This document shows positions 17,910 through 26,323 of a DNA stretch of 64,000 nt, one piece after another (position 1 is the stretch's first letter; every line of letters begins with the position of its first letter). Where the stretch lies: the NCBI RefSeq assembly GCF_051045985.1, contig NZ_CP157350.1, forward strand, positions 496,001 to 560,000, in the 5' to 3' direction. Both the position numbers and the translations under genes were made by a program. The DNA is from Scardovia wiggsiae. Lineage in GTDB: Bacteria > Actinomycetota > Actinomycetes > Actinomycetales > Bifidobacteriaceae. Under the pieces are notes generated by a model that worked only from the letters and a program-made list of their open reading frames with translations, searched no databases and was not told the origin of the DNA.

Positions 17910-18548
17910 ATGCTGGGATATATGGGTCGTATTTTCAGCCAGGATTCTGTTTTTATGCGAGGACTGTGGTGGTTTACGGATATCGTGCTTATCAATATCT
18001 ACCTGATCATTACATCGATCCCGATAATAACTGTTGGTGCTTCAGTAACAGCAGCATATGATGCTGCGCGCCGTTCCCAGGAATCCAGAGGGAACCTGAC
18101 GAGGAATTACTTTACATCGTTCAGGAAGAATTTCGTACAGTCAACAGCTATATGGATCCCTATGGCAGCTGCGGGTGCGCTGCTGGGCTATTCGTGGATA
18201 TCCTTGCAGATACCCCTGCTTCTGCCTTTCAAAATACTGGCAGCATTCCTGTGGCTGCTCTTTTTCTGGTGGGTCTTCCCTGTGCAGTCGCGTTTCGAGA
18301 ACCCTGTAGGAAGGACGGTTTCTAATTCCTTTATTTTCGGTATTTCGCATATCATAACAACAGCGGCCATCCTTCTCATCGACACCGCATGCCTGATTCT
18401 GGTGTATGTGTCGTATATGTACTGGATACAGTCGCTGTTCTTCCTTATGGTGATGGGACCCGGGATGATGGTCGCACTGCATGTGCCGCTTATTGAGAGG
18501 GCATTGCGTGCATATACCGGCAAAAGTGCGCAGACACAGGCCGGCTGA
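17910..18548 (+). CDS. DUF624 (YesL-like) membrane protein
   Basis: Integral membrane protein of 212 residues with five to six helices. The start MLGYMGRIFSQDSVFMRGLWWFTDIVLINI and the early SIPIITVGASVTAAYDAARR segment are characteristic of the DUF624/YesL family. These genes are regularly found beside CUT1 sugar importers in Gram-positive bacteria, as here, where it closes the carbohydrate island. Its role is not established; assembly or regulation of the importer has been suggested from context only. No strong ribosome-binding site is seen, and ATG 17922 is an alternative start. Confidence 0.85.
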   Translation: MLGYMGRIFSQDSVFMRGLWWFTDIVLINIYLIITSIPIITVGASVTAAYDAARRSQESRGNLTRNYFTSFRKNFVQSTAIWIPMAAAGALLGYSWISLQIPLLLPFKILAAFLWLLFFWWVFPVQSRFENPVGRTVSNSFIFGISHIITTAAILLIDTACLILVYVSYMYWIQSLFFLMVMGPGMMVALHVPLIERALRAYTGKSAQTQAG

Positions 18549-18614
18549 AGCATTTGTACGTGAGGTATTTGTGCAGCGCAGTAAGTGCAGGCAGCTATGA
18601 AAGTGCGGTGAAGG

Positions 18615-19313
18615 ATGAGCGGACATATCAGTATAAAAGATGGCCTCCATGCAGCAGCCCGGCGGATCAGGGAGGTCCTGCACAAAGGGGAAACTGCCGT
18701 AATACCGACGGATACGGTATATGGGATCATCGCCGATCCGCGGTCGGCTGCTGCAGTCGAGGGGATCTTTGCTGCAAAGCACCGCCCGGCGCAGAAAAGC
18801 GTACAGATATTATGCTCGGATATCCGTCAGGCGCAGGATTGCGGCATTATTATACCCCATCTGTATACACGCCTGCTGGCTTGCTTCCCGGCCGGGTCCT
18901 TATGCATCGTCTGCCCTGCTTCGGATGGCTGCAGGCTTGCGACCGCAAGGGAGGAAGGCGGTATGCGTACACAGGCTGTACGTTTCCCTGCTGGCAGAAG
19001 CCTGCAGTACCTGCTGGAAACAGCCGGCCCTGTAGCCGCATCAAGTGCCAACCGTTCAGGGGAAGCATCGGCAACAGATGTGAAACAGGCGGAAGATGAA
19101 CTGGGCGAGACTGTATCGCTGTATGTAGACGGGGGGAGTACCCCGGGAGCTGCAGCCAGTACTGTTGTATCCCTGGACAGGGCAACTATGCTGCGGATCG
19201 CAGAAGGGGAGGATGCCGATACTTCCCAGGCAAAGCTTGACGTGCTGCGGGAAGGCGTTATCAGCGCGGAAGATGTGGCCGCGGCCATGCGCACTGTAAT
19301 GAGGTCACAGTAA
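18615..19313 (+). CDS. tsaC: L-threonylcarbamoyladenylate synthase (TsaC/Sua5/YwlC family)
   Basis: Makes threonylcarbamoyl-AMP from Thr, bicarbonate and ATP for the t6A37 modification of ANN-decoding tRNAs. At 232 residues it is the YrdC domain plus a short tail, without the full Sua5 C-terminal domain. Motifs visible are VIPTDTVYGI near residue 28, KHRPAQKSVQILC near 56, and PVAASSANRSGE near 140. GAAGG abuts the ATG directly, an unusually short spacing, but the only upstream in-frame ATG (18597) is closed by a stop. In actinobacteria this gene normally follows prmC; here an 11.8-kb sugar island lies between. Confidence 0.92.
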   Translation: MSGHISIKDGLHAAARRIREVLHKGETAVIPTDTVYGIIADPRSAAAVEGIFAAKHRPAQKSVQILCSDIRQAQDCGIIIPHLYTRLLACFPAGSLCIVCPASDGCRLATAREEGGMRTQAVRFPAGRSLQYLLETAGPVAASSANRSGEASATDVKQAEDELGETVSLYVDGGSTPGAAASTVVSLDRATMLRIAEGEDADTSQAKLDVLREGVISAEDVAAAMRTVMRSQ

Positions 19314-19351
19314 AATTATAACGTCCGTCATCTTTCAGGAGGTCCGCCCCG

Positions 19352-20698
19352 ATGCGCGTATATATTTTTATAGCTGCTATCGCAGGCGGTGTCACATGGC
19401 TGGTGACCCCCTTGGTCCGCCATATAGCCATCCGCTGGGGGGCAGTCGGCGAAGTCCGTTCACGTGATGTGCATACAGTGCCGACACCCCGTATGGGAGG
19501 GCTGGCGATGCTTATCGGGCTTGCTGCGGCGCTTCTTTTTGCCAGCAGGCTCCCTTTTGTATCCAGCCTGTTCCAGGATAACAATGTTATCTGGGTAGTA
19601 CTTCTAGGGGCTTTCCTCGTTTGCCTTCTCGGGATCATCGATGATATTGCCGACCTTGACTGGATGCTTAAAATGGCCGGCCAGCTCCTTATCTCAGTCT
19701 TTGTTTCTGTTGGCGGACTGCAGATAGTAATACTGCCGTTCGGCAACAGCCTGCTGACAGCATCCCCAAGCCTGTCTATGGCAATCACTGCATTCCTGCT
19801 TGTAGCATCGATCAATGCGGTGAACTTTGTGGACGGGCTGGACGGCCTGGCTGCCGGGATTGTGGCGATTGGCGGCATTGCTTTCGGCGCGTATTCTTAT
19901 ATCCTTGGCAGGAACTCAGCGAGCTATGCTTCTGTGGCGACCCTTCTGGATGTTGCCCTTGTGGGCATATGCACGGGTTTTCTGCTGCATAACTGGCATC
20001 CTGCAAAGCTTTTTATGGGCGACGCCGGCTCAATGCTCCTGGGGTATCTGATCACCTGTGCGTCCATTATGATGACAGGCCGGCTTGACCCGTCAGCCGT
20101 CCATGCCAGCCTTTATCTGCCTTTGTTCATGCCTATTCTTTTGCCCATACTTGTGCTGTTCCTCCCTGTGCTGGACATGGTCCTGGCTATAGTGCGGCGG
20201 GTGAGCAGGGGACAGTCCCCCATGCACCCTGACCGTATGCATCTGCATCACCGCATGCTTCGCATAGGGCACAGCGTCCAGTCTGCAGTGCTTATCCTGT
20301 GGGCGTGGGCTGCGCTCATTTCATTCAGCTCAGTAATGACTATTTTTGTCCGGGTCCGGTACGTGCTTATTGGTGCAGGTATTGCTGCGGTACTCCTGAC
20401 AGCCGCTACGCTGGCGCCATATTATAAACGGAAGCGGCATGAAGGGGGCAGCAATAGCCCGGATAAAGCTGGGGACACGGCTGCGGATGGCAAACTTGGC
20501 CGTGGAGGCGGACGGCAGCTCCACCGCGCCGGGCGAGGGGACAGGGGACATGCTGTTTACGGCCTGCATGGGCGTCCGGATAATAATAGCGGTAATGGAA
20601 GGCATGCCGGCACCGGGGATATCGCCCGTACGGCGGCAGATGAAAGTGTTCCTGCTGCGGGGGCACGGAGGTATTCATACTATGGCTCAGACAGATAA
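19352..20698 (+). CDS. wecA: Undecaprenyl-phosphate GlcNAc-1-phosphate transferase (WecA/TagO) with long hydrophilic tail
   Basis: Polytopic membrane enzyme that loads GlcNAc-1-phosphate onto undecaprenyl phosphate, starting wall polysaccharide synthesis. A good AGGAGG precedes ATG 19352. Conserved cytosolic motifs are VPTPRMGG (residues 47-54), the Asp pair in GIIDDIADLD, NFVDGLDGLAAG, LFMGDAGS, and the HIHH-like DRMHLHHRML. About ten helices span residues 1-350. After KRKRHEGG, from about residue 361, come nearly 90 residues of Gly/Ala/Arg/Asp-rich tail not found in standard WecA. The tail-coding DNA is also open in the frame of the next gene. It is the rfe gene of the usual prfA-prmC-tsaC-rfe-atpI order. 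Confidence 0.92.
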   Translation: MRVYIFIAAIAGGVTWLVTPLVRHIAIRWGAVGEVRSRDVHTVPTPRMGGLAMLIGLAAALLFASRLPFVSSLFQDNNVIWVVLLGAFLVCLLGIIDDIADLDWMLKMAGQLLISVFVSVGGLQIVILPFGNSLLTASPSLSMAITAFLLVASINAVNFVDGLDGLAAGIVAIGGIAFGAYSYILGRNSASYASVATLLDVALVGICTGFLLHNWHPAKLFMGDAGSMLLGYLITCASIMMTGRLDPSAVHASLYLPLFMPILLPILVLFLPVLDMVLAIVRRVSRGQSPMHPDRMHLHHRMLRIGHSVQSAVLILWAWAALISFSSVMTIFVRVRYVLIGAGIAAVLLTAATLAPYYKRKRHEGGSNSPDKAGDTAADGKLGRGGGRQLHRAGRGDRGHAVYGLHGRPDNNSGNGRHAGTGDIARTAADESVPAAGARRYSYYGSDR

Positions 20699-21236
20699 TG
20701 ATGCCAACAGCAGGGCGGAAGGCATAACCGCCCCCCACGGGCATATTCCGGAGGGTAGCACAGCAGCGGGGCCGAAAACCGATATCAGCATCCCCGATGG
20801 CAGCAGTTTCAGGTACCCTTTATCCCATGCGCTTATTCCTGTGATGAAATGGTCAGCCGGCGTTTTCCTGGCTGCATCAGCCATATGCATTGCTGTATCG
20901 TTCACTATGAAAGGTACGGCAGGCCTGTGGGGTGCCATATGCGGGGCCGTCATCGTTGCCGTTTTCAGTGAGATGACCCCTGCAAGCGTGATACTGCTGG
21001 AAAGGATAGGCCTGAAGGGCCGGGCATTCACTGCCGGGTTCATCATTATATGGGTGTTCAAAGTCATAACAACCGTCCTTCTCTGTTTTATTATGCTGCG
21101 CCTTGCCCCTCTGGATACACAGGTGTTTGCGCTTACTATCCTTATATGTGCCGCACTGGTTACCCCCATCAATGTTTTCGGGGTGGCCCGCGCCAGGGTG
21201 CCTTATGTTGACCCGCATTCAGGCGCGGACGGTTAG
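20682..21236 (+). CDS. AtpI-like (ATP synthase protein I) membrane protein
   Basis: Protein of 184 residues. Start ATG 20682 is chosen because CGGAGG lies ten bases upstream; the frame is open much further left, overlapping the wecA tail, but that part is low-complexity. The first 45 residues are hydrophilic, followed by four membrane helices: HALIPVMKWSAGVFLAAS, LWGAICGAVIVAVFSEM, AGFIIIWVFKVITTVLLCF and VFALTILICAALVTPINVF. Size, topology and position after rfe match the small membrane gene (Rv1303-like) that precedes atpB in actinobacteria. Here no atp gene follows. It overlaps wecA by 17 bases and is probably cotranscribed. Function is not established. Confidence 0.65.
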   Translation: MAQTDNDANSRAEGITAPHGHIPEGSTAAGPKTDISIPDGSSFRYPLSHALIPVMKWSAGVFLAASAICIAVSFTMKGTAGLWGAICGAVIVAVFSEMTPASVILLERIGLKGRAFTAGFIIIWVFKVITTVLLCFIMLRLAPLDTQVFALTILICAALVTPINVFGVARARVPYVDPHSGADG

Positions 21237-21280
21237 GCAGGAAGCGGAAGGCGCCCGGGCAGGTCTCACCATGCGAAATG

Positions 21281-21306
21281 GACGAAATATCGTATGCTGT
21301 TTCGTC
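21281..21306. promoter_or_regulatory. Inverted repeat upstream of guaB
   Basis: GACGAAA (21281-21287) and TTTCGTC (21300-21306) form a 7-bp inverted repeat with a 12-bp spacer, 24 bp before the guaB ATG. It could be a regulator site or an mRNA hairpin. No riboswitch-like structure was recognised. Confidence 0.35.
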
Positions 21307-21330
21307 ATACCGCTTTTCTAAAGTTATGTT

Positions 21331-22881
21331 ATGGTTTTTGATATCTTTAATAATCATCCTTCAGAACAGTATTCACCATTGCCCTCACCTTTTGAGAAAC
21401 TCGGGCTTGCTTATGATGATGTGCTCCTGCTCCCTAACGAATCTGATGTTATCCCCTCTGAAGTGGACACGACTACGCGGCTGACGCGCAATATTACAAT
21501 GAAATCGCCGGTGCTTTCTGCCGCTATGGACACAGTGACTGAATCACAGATGGCTATTGCTATGGCCCGTAACGGCGGTATCGGTGTCCTTCACCGCAAT
21601 TTGAGCATTGAAGACCAGGCGAACCAGGTCGATATTGTTAAGCGCAGCGAATCCGGCATGATCTCCGACCCTCTGACGGTATCCCCGGATGTGACTCTGG
21701 CGGATCTTGACAAGCTCTGCGGGACTTACCATGTATCGGGGCTGCCGGTTATTGATGATGAACGCCGCCTTGTCGGCATCATTACGAACCGGGACATGCG
21801 TTTCATCGACCCTGCGGATTACGAAAAGCTCCGCGTCCGCGATGTTATGACAAAAGAGGGGCTTATTACAGGGCCTTCAGCAATTTCAAAAGAAGATGCG
21901 CATAAGATCCTTGCTGCGAATAAGATCGAAAAGCTCCCGCTGGTTGACGGCGAAGGAAAGCTTACCGGCCTTATTACTGTCAAGGATTTTGTTAAAACGG
22001 AGCAGTACCCGGATGCGACGAAAGACAGCCAGGGGCGTTTGCGCGTTGCTGCTGCAGTAGGGTTTTTCGGCGATGCATGGCAGCGCTGCACTGCCTTAGT
22101 GGAGGCCGGGGTAGATGTGCTTGTAGTCGATACTGCCCATGGCCATGCCAGGCTGATGCTTGATATGATCGCCAGGCTGAAAGCTGACCCTGCATTCAGC
22201 GGTGTAGATATTATCGGCGGCAACGTGGCTACGCGGGAGGGGGCACAGGCGCTGATCGACGCAGGCGTTGATGCTGTCAAAGTAGGTGTGGGGCCGGGAT
22301 CCATCTGCACAACACGTGTAGTGGCAGGCATTGGCGTACCGCAGCTGACCGCTGTCTATGACGCATCCCTGGCGTGCCGGCCTGCGGATATCCCGCTTGT
22401 GGCTGACGGAGGCATCCATTATTCAGGCGATTTTGCCAAAGCCATCGTAGCAGGTGCAGAAACAGTAATGCTGGGAGGCCTCCTTGCCGGGACCGAAGAA
22501 GCCCCGGGGGAGAAAGTGCTCCTGCACGGCAAGCAGTACAAGGTCTATCGGGGGATGGGCTCGCTTGGTGCTATGGCCCCGCGCGGGAAGAAGAGCTATT
22601 CCAAGGACCGCTATTTCCAGGCTGATGTATCCAGCGGGGATAAAGTAGTTCCCGAAGGCGTGGAAGGCGAGGTACCTTACCGCGGACCGCTGGGGTATGT
22701 GCTTTATGAACTTGTGGGAGGGCTCCACCAGAGTATGTTCTACACAGGGTCGCGCACTATCCGGGAACTGCAGGAAAAAGGGCGCTTTATACGGATCACC
22801 GATGCGGGCCTGCGGGAATCCCACCCGCATGACATCGTCATGACCAAGGAAGCCCCTAACTATACAGGATTCCATGAATAA
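21331..22881 (+). CDS. guaB: Inosine-5'-monophosphate dehydrogenase
   Basis: NAD-dependent cytosolic enzyme converting IMP to XMP, the committed step of GMP synthesis. It has 516 residues, slightly above the usual 490-505. The catalytic Cys is C326 in GPGSICTTRV. Two CBS domains (about residues 110-225) interrupt the barrel: the segments MISDPLTVSPDVTLADLDKL and VMTKEGLITGPSAISKEDAH are visible. The flap and C-terminal motifs (YRGMGSLGAMAPRGKKSYSKDRY) are intact. The ribosome-binding site is weak. A 7-bp inverted repeat lies just upstream. It follows the AtpI-like gene in the place normally held by atpB. Confidence 0.96.
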   Translation: MVFDIFNNHPSEQYSPLPSPFEKLGLAYDDVLLLPNESDVIPSEVDTTTRLTRNITMKSPVLSAAMDTVTESQMAIAMARNGGIGVLHRNLSIEDQANQVDIVKRSESGMISDPLTVSPDVTLADLDKLCGTYHVSGLPVIDDERRLVGIITNRDMRFIDPADYEKLRVRDVMTKEGLITGPSAISKEDAHKILAANKIEKLPLVDGEGKLTGLITVKDFVKTEQYPDATKDSQGRLRVAAAVGFFGDAWQRCTALVEAGVDVLVVDTAHGHARLMLDMIARLKADPAFSGVDIIGGNVATREGAQALIDAGVDAVKVGVGPGSICTTRVVAGIGVPQLTAVYDASLACRPADIPLVADGGIHYSGDFAKAIVAGAETVMLGGLLAGTEEAPGEKVLLHGKQYKVYRGMGSLGAMAPRGKKSYSKDRYFQADVSSGDKVVPEGVEGEVPYRGPLGYVLYELVGGLHQSMFYTGSRTIRELQEKGRFIRITDAGLRESHPHDIVMTKEAPNYTGFHE

Positions 22882-22928
22882 AGCGGGTTGGGCCAGTCAG
22901 GATGAATGCGCATAAACTGCGCTGAAAA

Positions 22929-22966
22929 CAGGGGTGCCGCACGCCATAAAGTGTGCAGCACCCCTG
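22929..22966. terminator. Bidirectional terminator between guaB and the cyclophilin gene
   Basis: CAGGGGTGC (22929-22937) pairs with GCACCCCTG (22958-22966), with further GC/GC pairing inside. Minus-strand transcripts would read a T-rich tract after it; the plus-strand side is weaker. The two genes converge here. Confidence 0.8.
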
Positions 22967-22988
22967 TCTGTATCCGGTACCTGTAAAA

Positions 22989-23522
22989 CTATTCGATAAT
23001 ATCAACACTCTCAATGAATACAGGTTCCAGCGGGGCGTCGCCGGCATCAGTCTCAACCGAATCGATCGCATCGACAGTTTTCTGGGAATCAGCATCGGTG
23101 ACCTCGCCGAAAATAGTGTGGTGCCCATCCAGCCATGGGGTTGGGACAGTTGTTATAAAGAACTGGGAACCATTGGTGCCGTGGACAGCGCCATCAGGGC
23201 CGCGCCTGCGTCCGGCATTAGCCATAGCGAGGATATATGGCTTATCGAATTTATGGCTGTTGATCTCGTCGTCGAATTCGTATCCGGGGCCGCCTGTGCC
23301 GTTCCCCAGAGGGCATCCGCCCTGGATCATGAAATCCTTGATGATACGGTGGAATGTCAGGCCGTTATAGAAAGGCTCAGTGTGCTTCATGCCGTCAATA
23401 GGGTCAGTCCATTCTTTGGTGCCTGCGGCAAGGCCGGCGAAATTGGCAACTGTCTTCGGCGCATCATCGCTGAAGAGCTCAACAGTGATATCGCCGCAGG
23501 AAGTATGGAGTACAGCTTTCAT
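22989..23522 (-). CDS. ppiA: Cyclophilin-type peptidyl-prolyl cis-trans isomerase
   Basis: Cytosolic cyclophilin of 177 residues with no signal peptide. The fold starts MKAVLHTSCGDITVELF, and the active-site segments FHRIIKDFMIQGGCP (with Arg and Gln-Gly-Gly), ANAGRRRGPDGAVHGTNGSQFFIT, and WLDGHHTIFGEVT are all present. It catalyses proline isomerisation in folding proteins. The 26-bp gap to the upstream AglB-like gene, also on the minus strand, makes cotranscription likely. Length and motifs are ordinary for actinobacterial cytosolic PpiA. Confidence 0.95.
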   Translation of the reverse strand: MKAVLHTSCGDITVELFSDDAPKTVANFAGLAAGTKEWTDPIDGMKHTEPFYNGLTFHRIIKDFMIQGGCPLGNGTGGPGYEFDDEINSHKFDKPYILAMANAGRRRGPDGAVHGTNGSQFFITTVPTPWLDGHHTIFGEVTDADSQKTVDAIDSVETDAGDAPLEPVFIESVDIIE

Positions 23523-23547
23523 AGTGATCCTTTGTGTAGTTTTGATA

Positions 23548-25302
23548 TTACTGTTTCAGCATAACCCAGGCTGTGGTATCTTGCGGGAGGCTTCCGTCGT
23601 CTTCAAGCCGCGATGAAGTGAGGATAACATCCCCCGAGGGGAGTTTTGCAGGGCTGCTGCTGAAGTTAGTCACCGATGCCCAGCCATTTGCGCGTCTGTA
23701 GGCGATGACGCCTCCCTCAAGCCCGTCTGCGCCGTCAGGCCTGCCGCTCGGCATATCTTCATCAAGCCATTCCAGGGAGGTGACAGAGCATTGCAGCTTA
23801 TGGCGGAGACGGAGCACACGGCGGTAGAAATTGAGCATTGATGTGCTGTCCTGCTCTTCACTGTCCACAGCAAAATCCTTGAACCATGCGGGCTGGGGCA
23901 GATGAGGGGGCGCGGCGCTGTGTGCAGGGGAAAAGCCGAAAGAGTCCATGTTGCCGGCAGTCCACGGAAGGGGGACACGGCATCCGTCGCGCCCTTTATT
24001 CAGCTCTGAATGACGGGTATTGGATGCTACCGGGTCTTCCAGGCGGTCCCAGGGGATATCGGGAACTTCGAACAGGCCAAGCTCTTCACCCTGATAGATA
24101 TATGCCGATCCCGGCAGAGCCATTTCCATCATGATGGCTGCCCGGGAACGCTGCGCACCGGCTTCACGGTTTTCAGCGTACGTTTTGCCGCCGCGCAGTA
24201 TCCAGTCAGCAGCAAACTGGTGGTAATCGGCTGAAGGCACCTGGGGCAGTGCGAACCGTGTAGCATGGCGGGGGATATCATGATTGCTCAGGACCCATGT
24301 GGCCGGCGAATGTGCACGCCGGGATGCAGCCAGCCCCTCCTCAATAGCTGTGTGGAACTGGTTCCGTGACCAGTCGGCTTTAGCAAACTCAAAATTGAAT
24401 ATCTGCCCAAGCTCATCCCCGCTTGCATATAAATACTGGCGGTCAGGATTGACCCATGCTTCGGCCACAGCGAAACGGTGAGGGGTATATTCGTTGAATA
24501 CTGTGCGCCACTCGCGGTAGATATCATGCACTTCGTTGCGGTCGAACAGCGGGTGCGAACCGTCCGCGGGCAGCTGCATAAGGACCGGATAATCATCGAG
24601 GTCGTCCCTGTCAAGGTCTTTGGCGAGCCCGTGCGCCACATCTACGCGGAACCCGTCAGCTCCGTGGCTGCTCCAGAACCTGATAGTCTTTATGAAATCC
24701 TCATGGACATCGGGATTATCCCAGTTCCAGTCCGGCTGCTGTTCAGTAAAAAGATGCAGGTACCACTGCCCGTCCGGTACACGGGTCCAGGCAGACCCTC
24801 CAAAATGGGACTGCCAGCCGGTGGGCGGCAGCTGCCCATGGTCGCCCCTGCCATCGCGGAAAATATATCTGTCCCTCTGCTCCGATCCTGGCGGGGACTG
24901 GAGGGCTTCTATAAACCATGGATGGCGGTTGGACGAATGGTTAGGCACTATATCAACGATCACTTTGATGCCATGCCTGTGTGCAGCCTGTGCCACATCA
25001 TCGAAATCCGCGACAGTCCCCAGGCGGGGGTCAACATCACGGTAATCATCTACGTCATACCCGCCGTCCGCAAGCTGCGACGGATAAAAAGGGCTGAGCC
25101 AGATGGCATCCACACCAAGGGACCCCAGATATCCCATACGCTCCGCGATCCCGCGCAGATCGCCGGTCCCGCTGCCGGTACTGTCGGAAAAAGACCGCGG
25201 ATATATCTGATAGATCACCGCCTGCTTCCACCAGTTATCAGGATCCGACATATCGATCTGTTCGCCGTGTATATACCGGCTGCTGCCTGCCTGCTCTGCC
25301 AT
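23548..25302 (-). CDS. aglB: Alpha-1,4-glucosidase, AglB-like (GH13)
   Basis: Cytosolic GH13 exo-alpha-glucosidase of 584 residues. It closely resembles the bifidobacterial AglB type: DNWWKQAVIYQIYPRSF, AIWLSPFYPSQLADGGYDV, IVDIVPNHSS and FGGSAWTRVPDGQWYLHLF. The catalytic residues are in DGFRVDVAHG (nucleophile Asp), FAVAEAWVN (acid/base Glu) and LSNHDIPRHATR. It would release glucose from maltose and short malto-oligosaccharides delivered by the importers at 8857-12522. The ATG at 25302 is preceded by CAGGCAGG; Met 18 (MSDPDNWW) is an alternative start. A tandem 9-bp repeat lies in the 5' region. It is followed by the cyclophilin gene on the same strand. Confidence 0.93.
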   Translation of the reverse strand: MAEQAGSSRYIHGEQIDMSDPDNWWKQAVIYQIYPRSFSDSTGSGTGDLRGIAERMGYLGSLGVDAIWLSPFYPSQLADGGYDVDDYRDVDPRLGTVADFDDVAQAAHRHGIKVIVDIVPNHSSNRHPWFIEALQSPPGSEQRDRYIFRDGRGDHGQLPPTGWQSHFGGSAWTRVPDGQWYLHLFTEQQPDWNWDNPDVHEDFIKTIRFWSSHGADGFRVDVAHGLAKDLDRDDLDDYPVLMQLPADGSHPLFDRNEVHDIYREWRTVFNEYTPHRFAVAEAWVNPDRQYLYASGDELGQIFNFEFAKADWSRNQFHTAIEEGLAASRRAHSPATWVLSNHDIPRHATRFALPQVPSADYHQFAADWILRGGKTYAENREAGAQRSRAAIMMEMALPGSAYIYQGEELGLFEVPDIPWDRLEDPVASNTRHSELNKGRDGCRVPLPWTAGNMDSFGFSPAHSAAPPHLPQPAWFKDFAVDSEEQDSTSMLNFYRRVLRLRHKLQCSVTSLEWLDEDMPSGRPDGADGLEGGVIAYRRANGWASVTNFSSSPAKLPSGDVILTSSRLEDDGSLPQDTTAWVMLKQ

Positions 25303-25314
25303 CCTGCCTGTCCT

Positions 25315-25332
25315 GTCTGCCTTGTCTGCCTT
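25315..25332. repeat. Two tandem copies of a 9-bp unit upstream of aglB
   Basis: GTCTGCCTT occurs twice in a row. The surrounding 25280-25352 is rich in related CTGCC units. On the minus strand this gives a series of AGGCAG sequences immediately ahead of the aglB start, including its presumed ribosome-binding site. Confidence 0.7.
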
Positions 25333-25525
25333 AGCTCTGCCCTGTGCTGCCGGCCTGTTTATAATGGATCAATAAATACAGATACTAAGGATACCGTAAC
25401 GGCAGCCCTTCCCAGTACATCTGCGGAATCAGCCGTATGCCTGCACCGCAGTGTGTTTAGCGGTATATGCTAAAATGGCCTGTTACGCTTTTATCAGCAG
25501 AAAGGTAAGGAACGGGAGGTGCATA

Positions 25526-26251
25526 ATGGCAGTAATCAGCCATGCAGTACACAGTGATAACCAGATATTCACACCGGAAGGCTCCAGGCTTATATGGATA
25601 GACTGCGAGATGACAGGGCTGGATATTGGCCATGATGAGCTGTGCGAGGTCTCTGTTGTGCCCACAGATTTTAATATGAAAGTCCTCGATAGGGGAATCG
25701 ACCTGGTGATAAAGCCGTCCCAGGAAGCCATTGACCATATGGATGATTTTGTGCGCGAAATGCATACGTCATCGGGGCTTATCGCCGAGATGGAAACGGG
25801 GCTGCCCCTTGAATCGGCACAGGAACAGGTGATTGAATACGTCCGGCAGTTCCTTCCTTCCGAAGGGCAGGGCAAAGCGCATCTGGCAGGCAACACTATC
25901 GGGTCAGATAAGAAATTCCTTGACCGTTTCATGCCCGGCCTTATGGAACTGCTGCATTACCGTACTATTGATGTCAGTACGCTTAAAGAGCTTTCCCGCA
26001 GATGGTATCCGTATGTGTATTCCAACCGCCCTGTCAAGCACGGGGGGCACCGTGCGCTTGCAGATATCATTGAATCTATTGATGAGCTGCGGTACTACCG
26101 CGAGATGATGTTCGTGCCTGATCCCGGCCCGACATTCGACCAGGCCGCGCAGGGATGCGCACACGTTGAGGGGACAAGCCTCCTGCGGGAATATGAGCAG
26201 GAGGGCGATCCGCTCACGGACCGGTCGTCAGCTGAAAAGAAAGATTATTAA
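25526..26251 (+). CDS. orn: Oligoribonuclease
   Basis: 3'-5' exonuclease that degrades two- to five-nucleotide RNA fragments and pGpG, completing mRNA turnover. ATG 25526 is chosen because GGGAGGT lies five bases upstream; the frame extends further left without support. DEDDh residues are visible: WIDCEMTGLD, AGNTIGSDKKFLDRFMP, and HGGHRALADI. It has 241 residues, some 30 to 40 more than the usual 180-215, the excess being a charged C-terminus. It is divergent from aglB across a 223-bp gap. Family call is firm. Confidence 0.95.
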   Translation: MAVISHAVHSDNQIFTPEGSRLIWIDCEMTGLDIGHDELCEVSVVPTDFNMKVLDRGIDLVIKPSQEAIDHMDDFVREMHTSSGLIAEMETGLPLESAQEQVIEYVRQFLPSEGQGKAHLAGNTIGSDKKFLDRFMPGLMELLHYRTIDVSTLKELSRRWYPYVYSNRPVKHGGHRALADIIESIDELRYYREMMFVPDPGPTFDQAAQGCAHVEGTSLLREYEQEGDPLTDRSSAEKKDY

Positions 26252-26323
26252 GATCATCCGGGCTGCTGGAACGCGGGGGTTTACGCGCCCGGCATACGGT
26301 AAAACGGAACAGAGGGCGGCAAA

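Noticed and set aside
24478..25473. 331-codon plus-strand frame opposite aglB
   Set aside because: It is antisense to a GH13 gene with an intact catalytic triad and has no ribosome-binding site; it reflects the GC-rich third positions of aglB.
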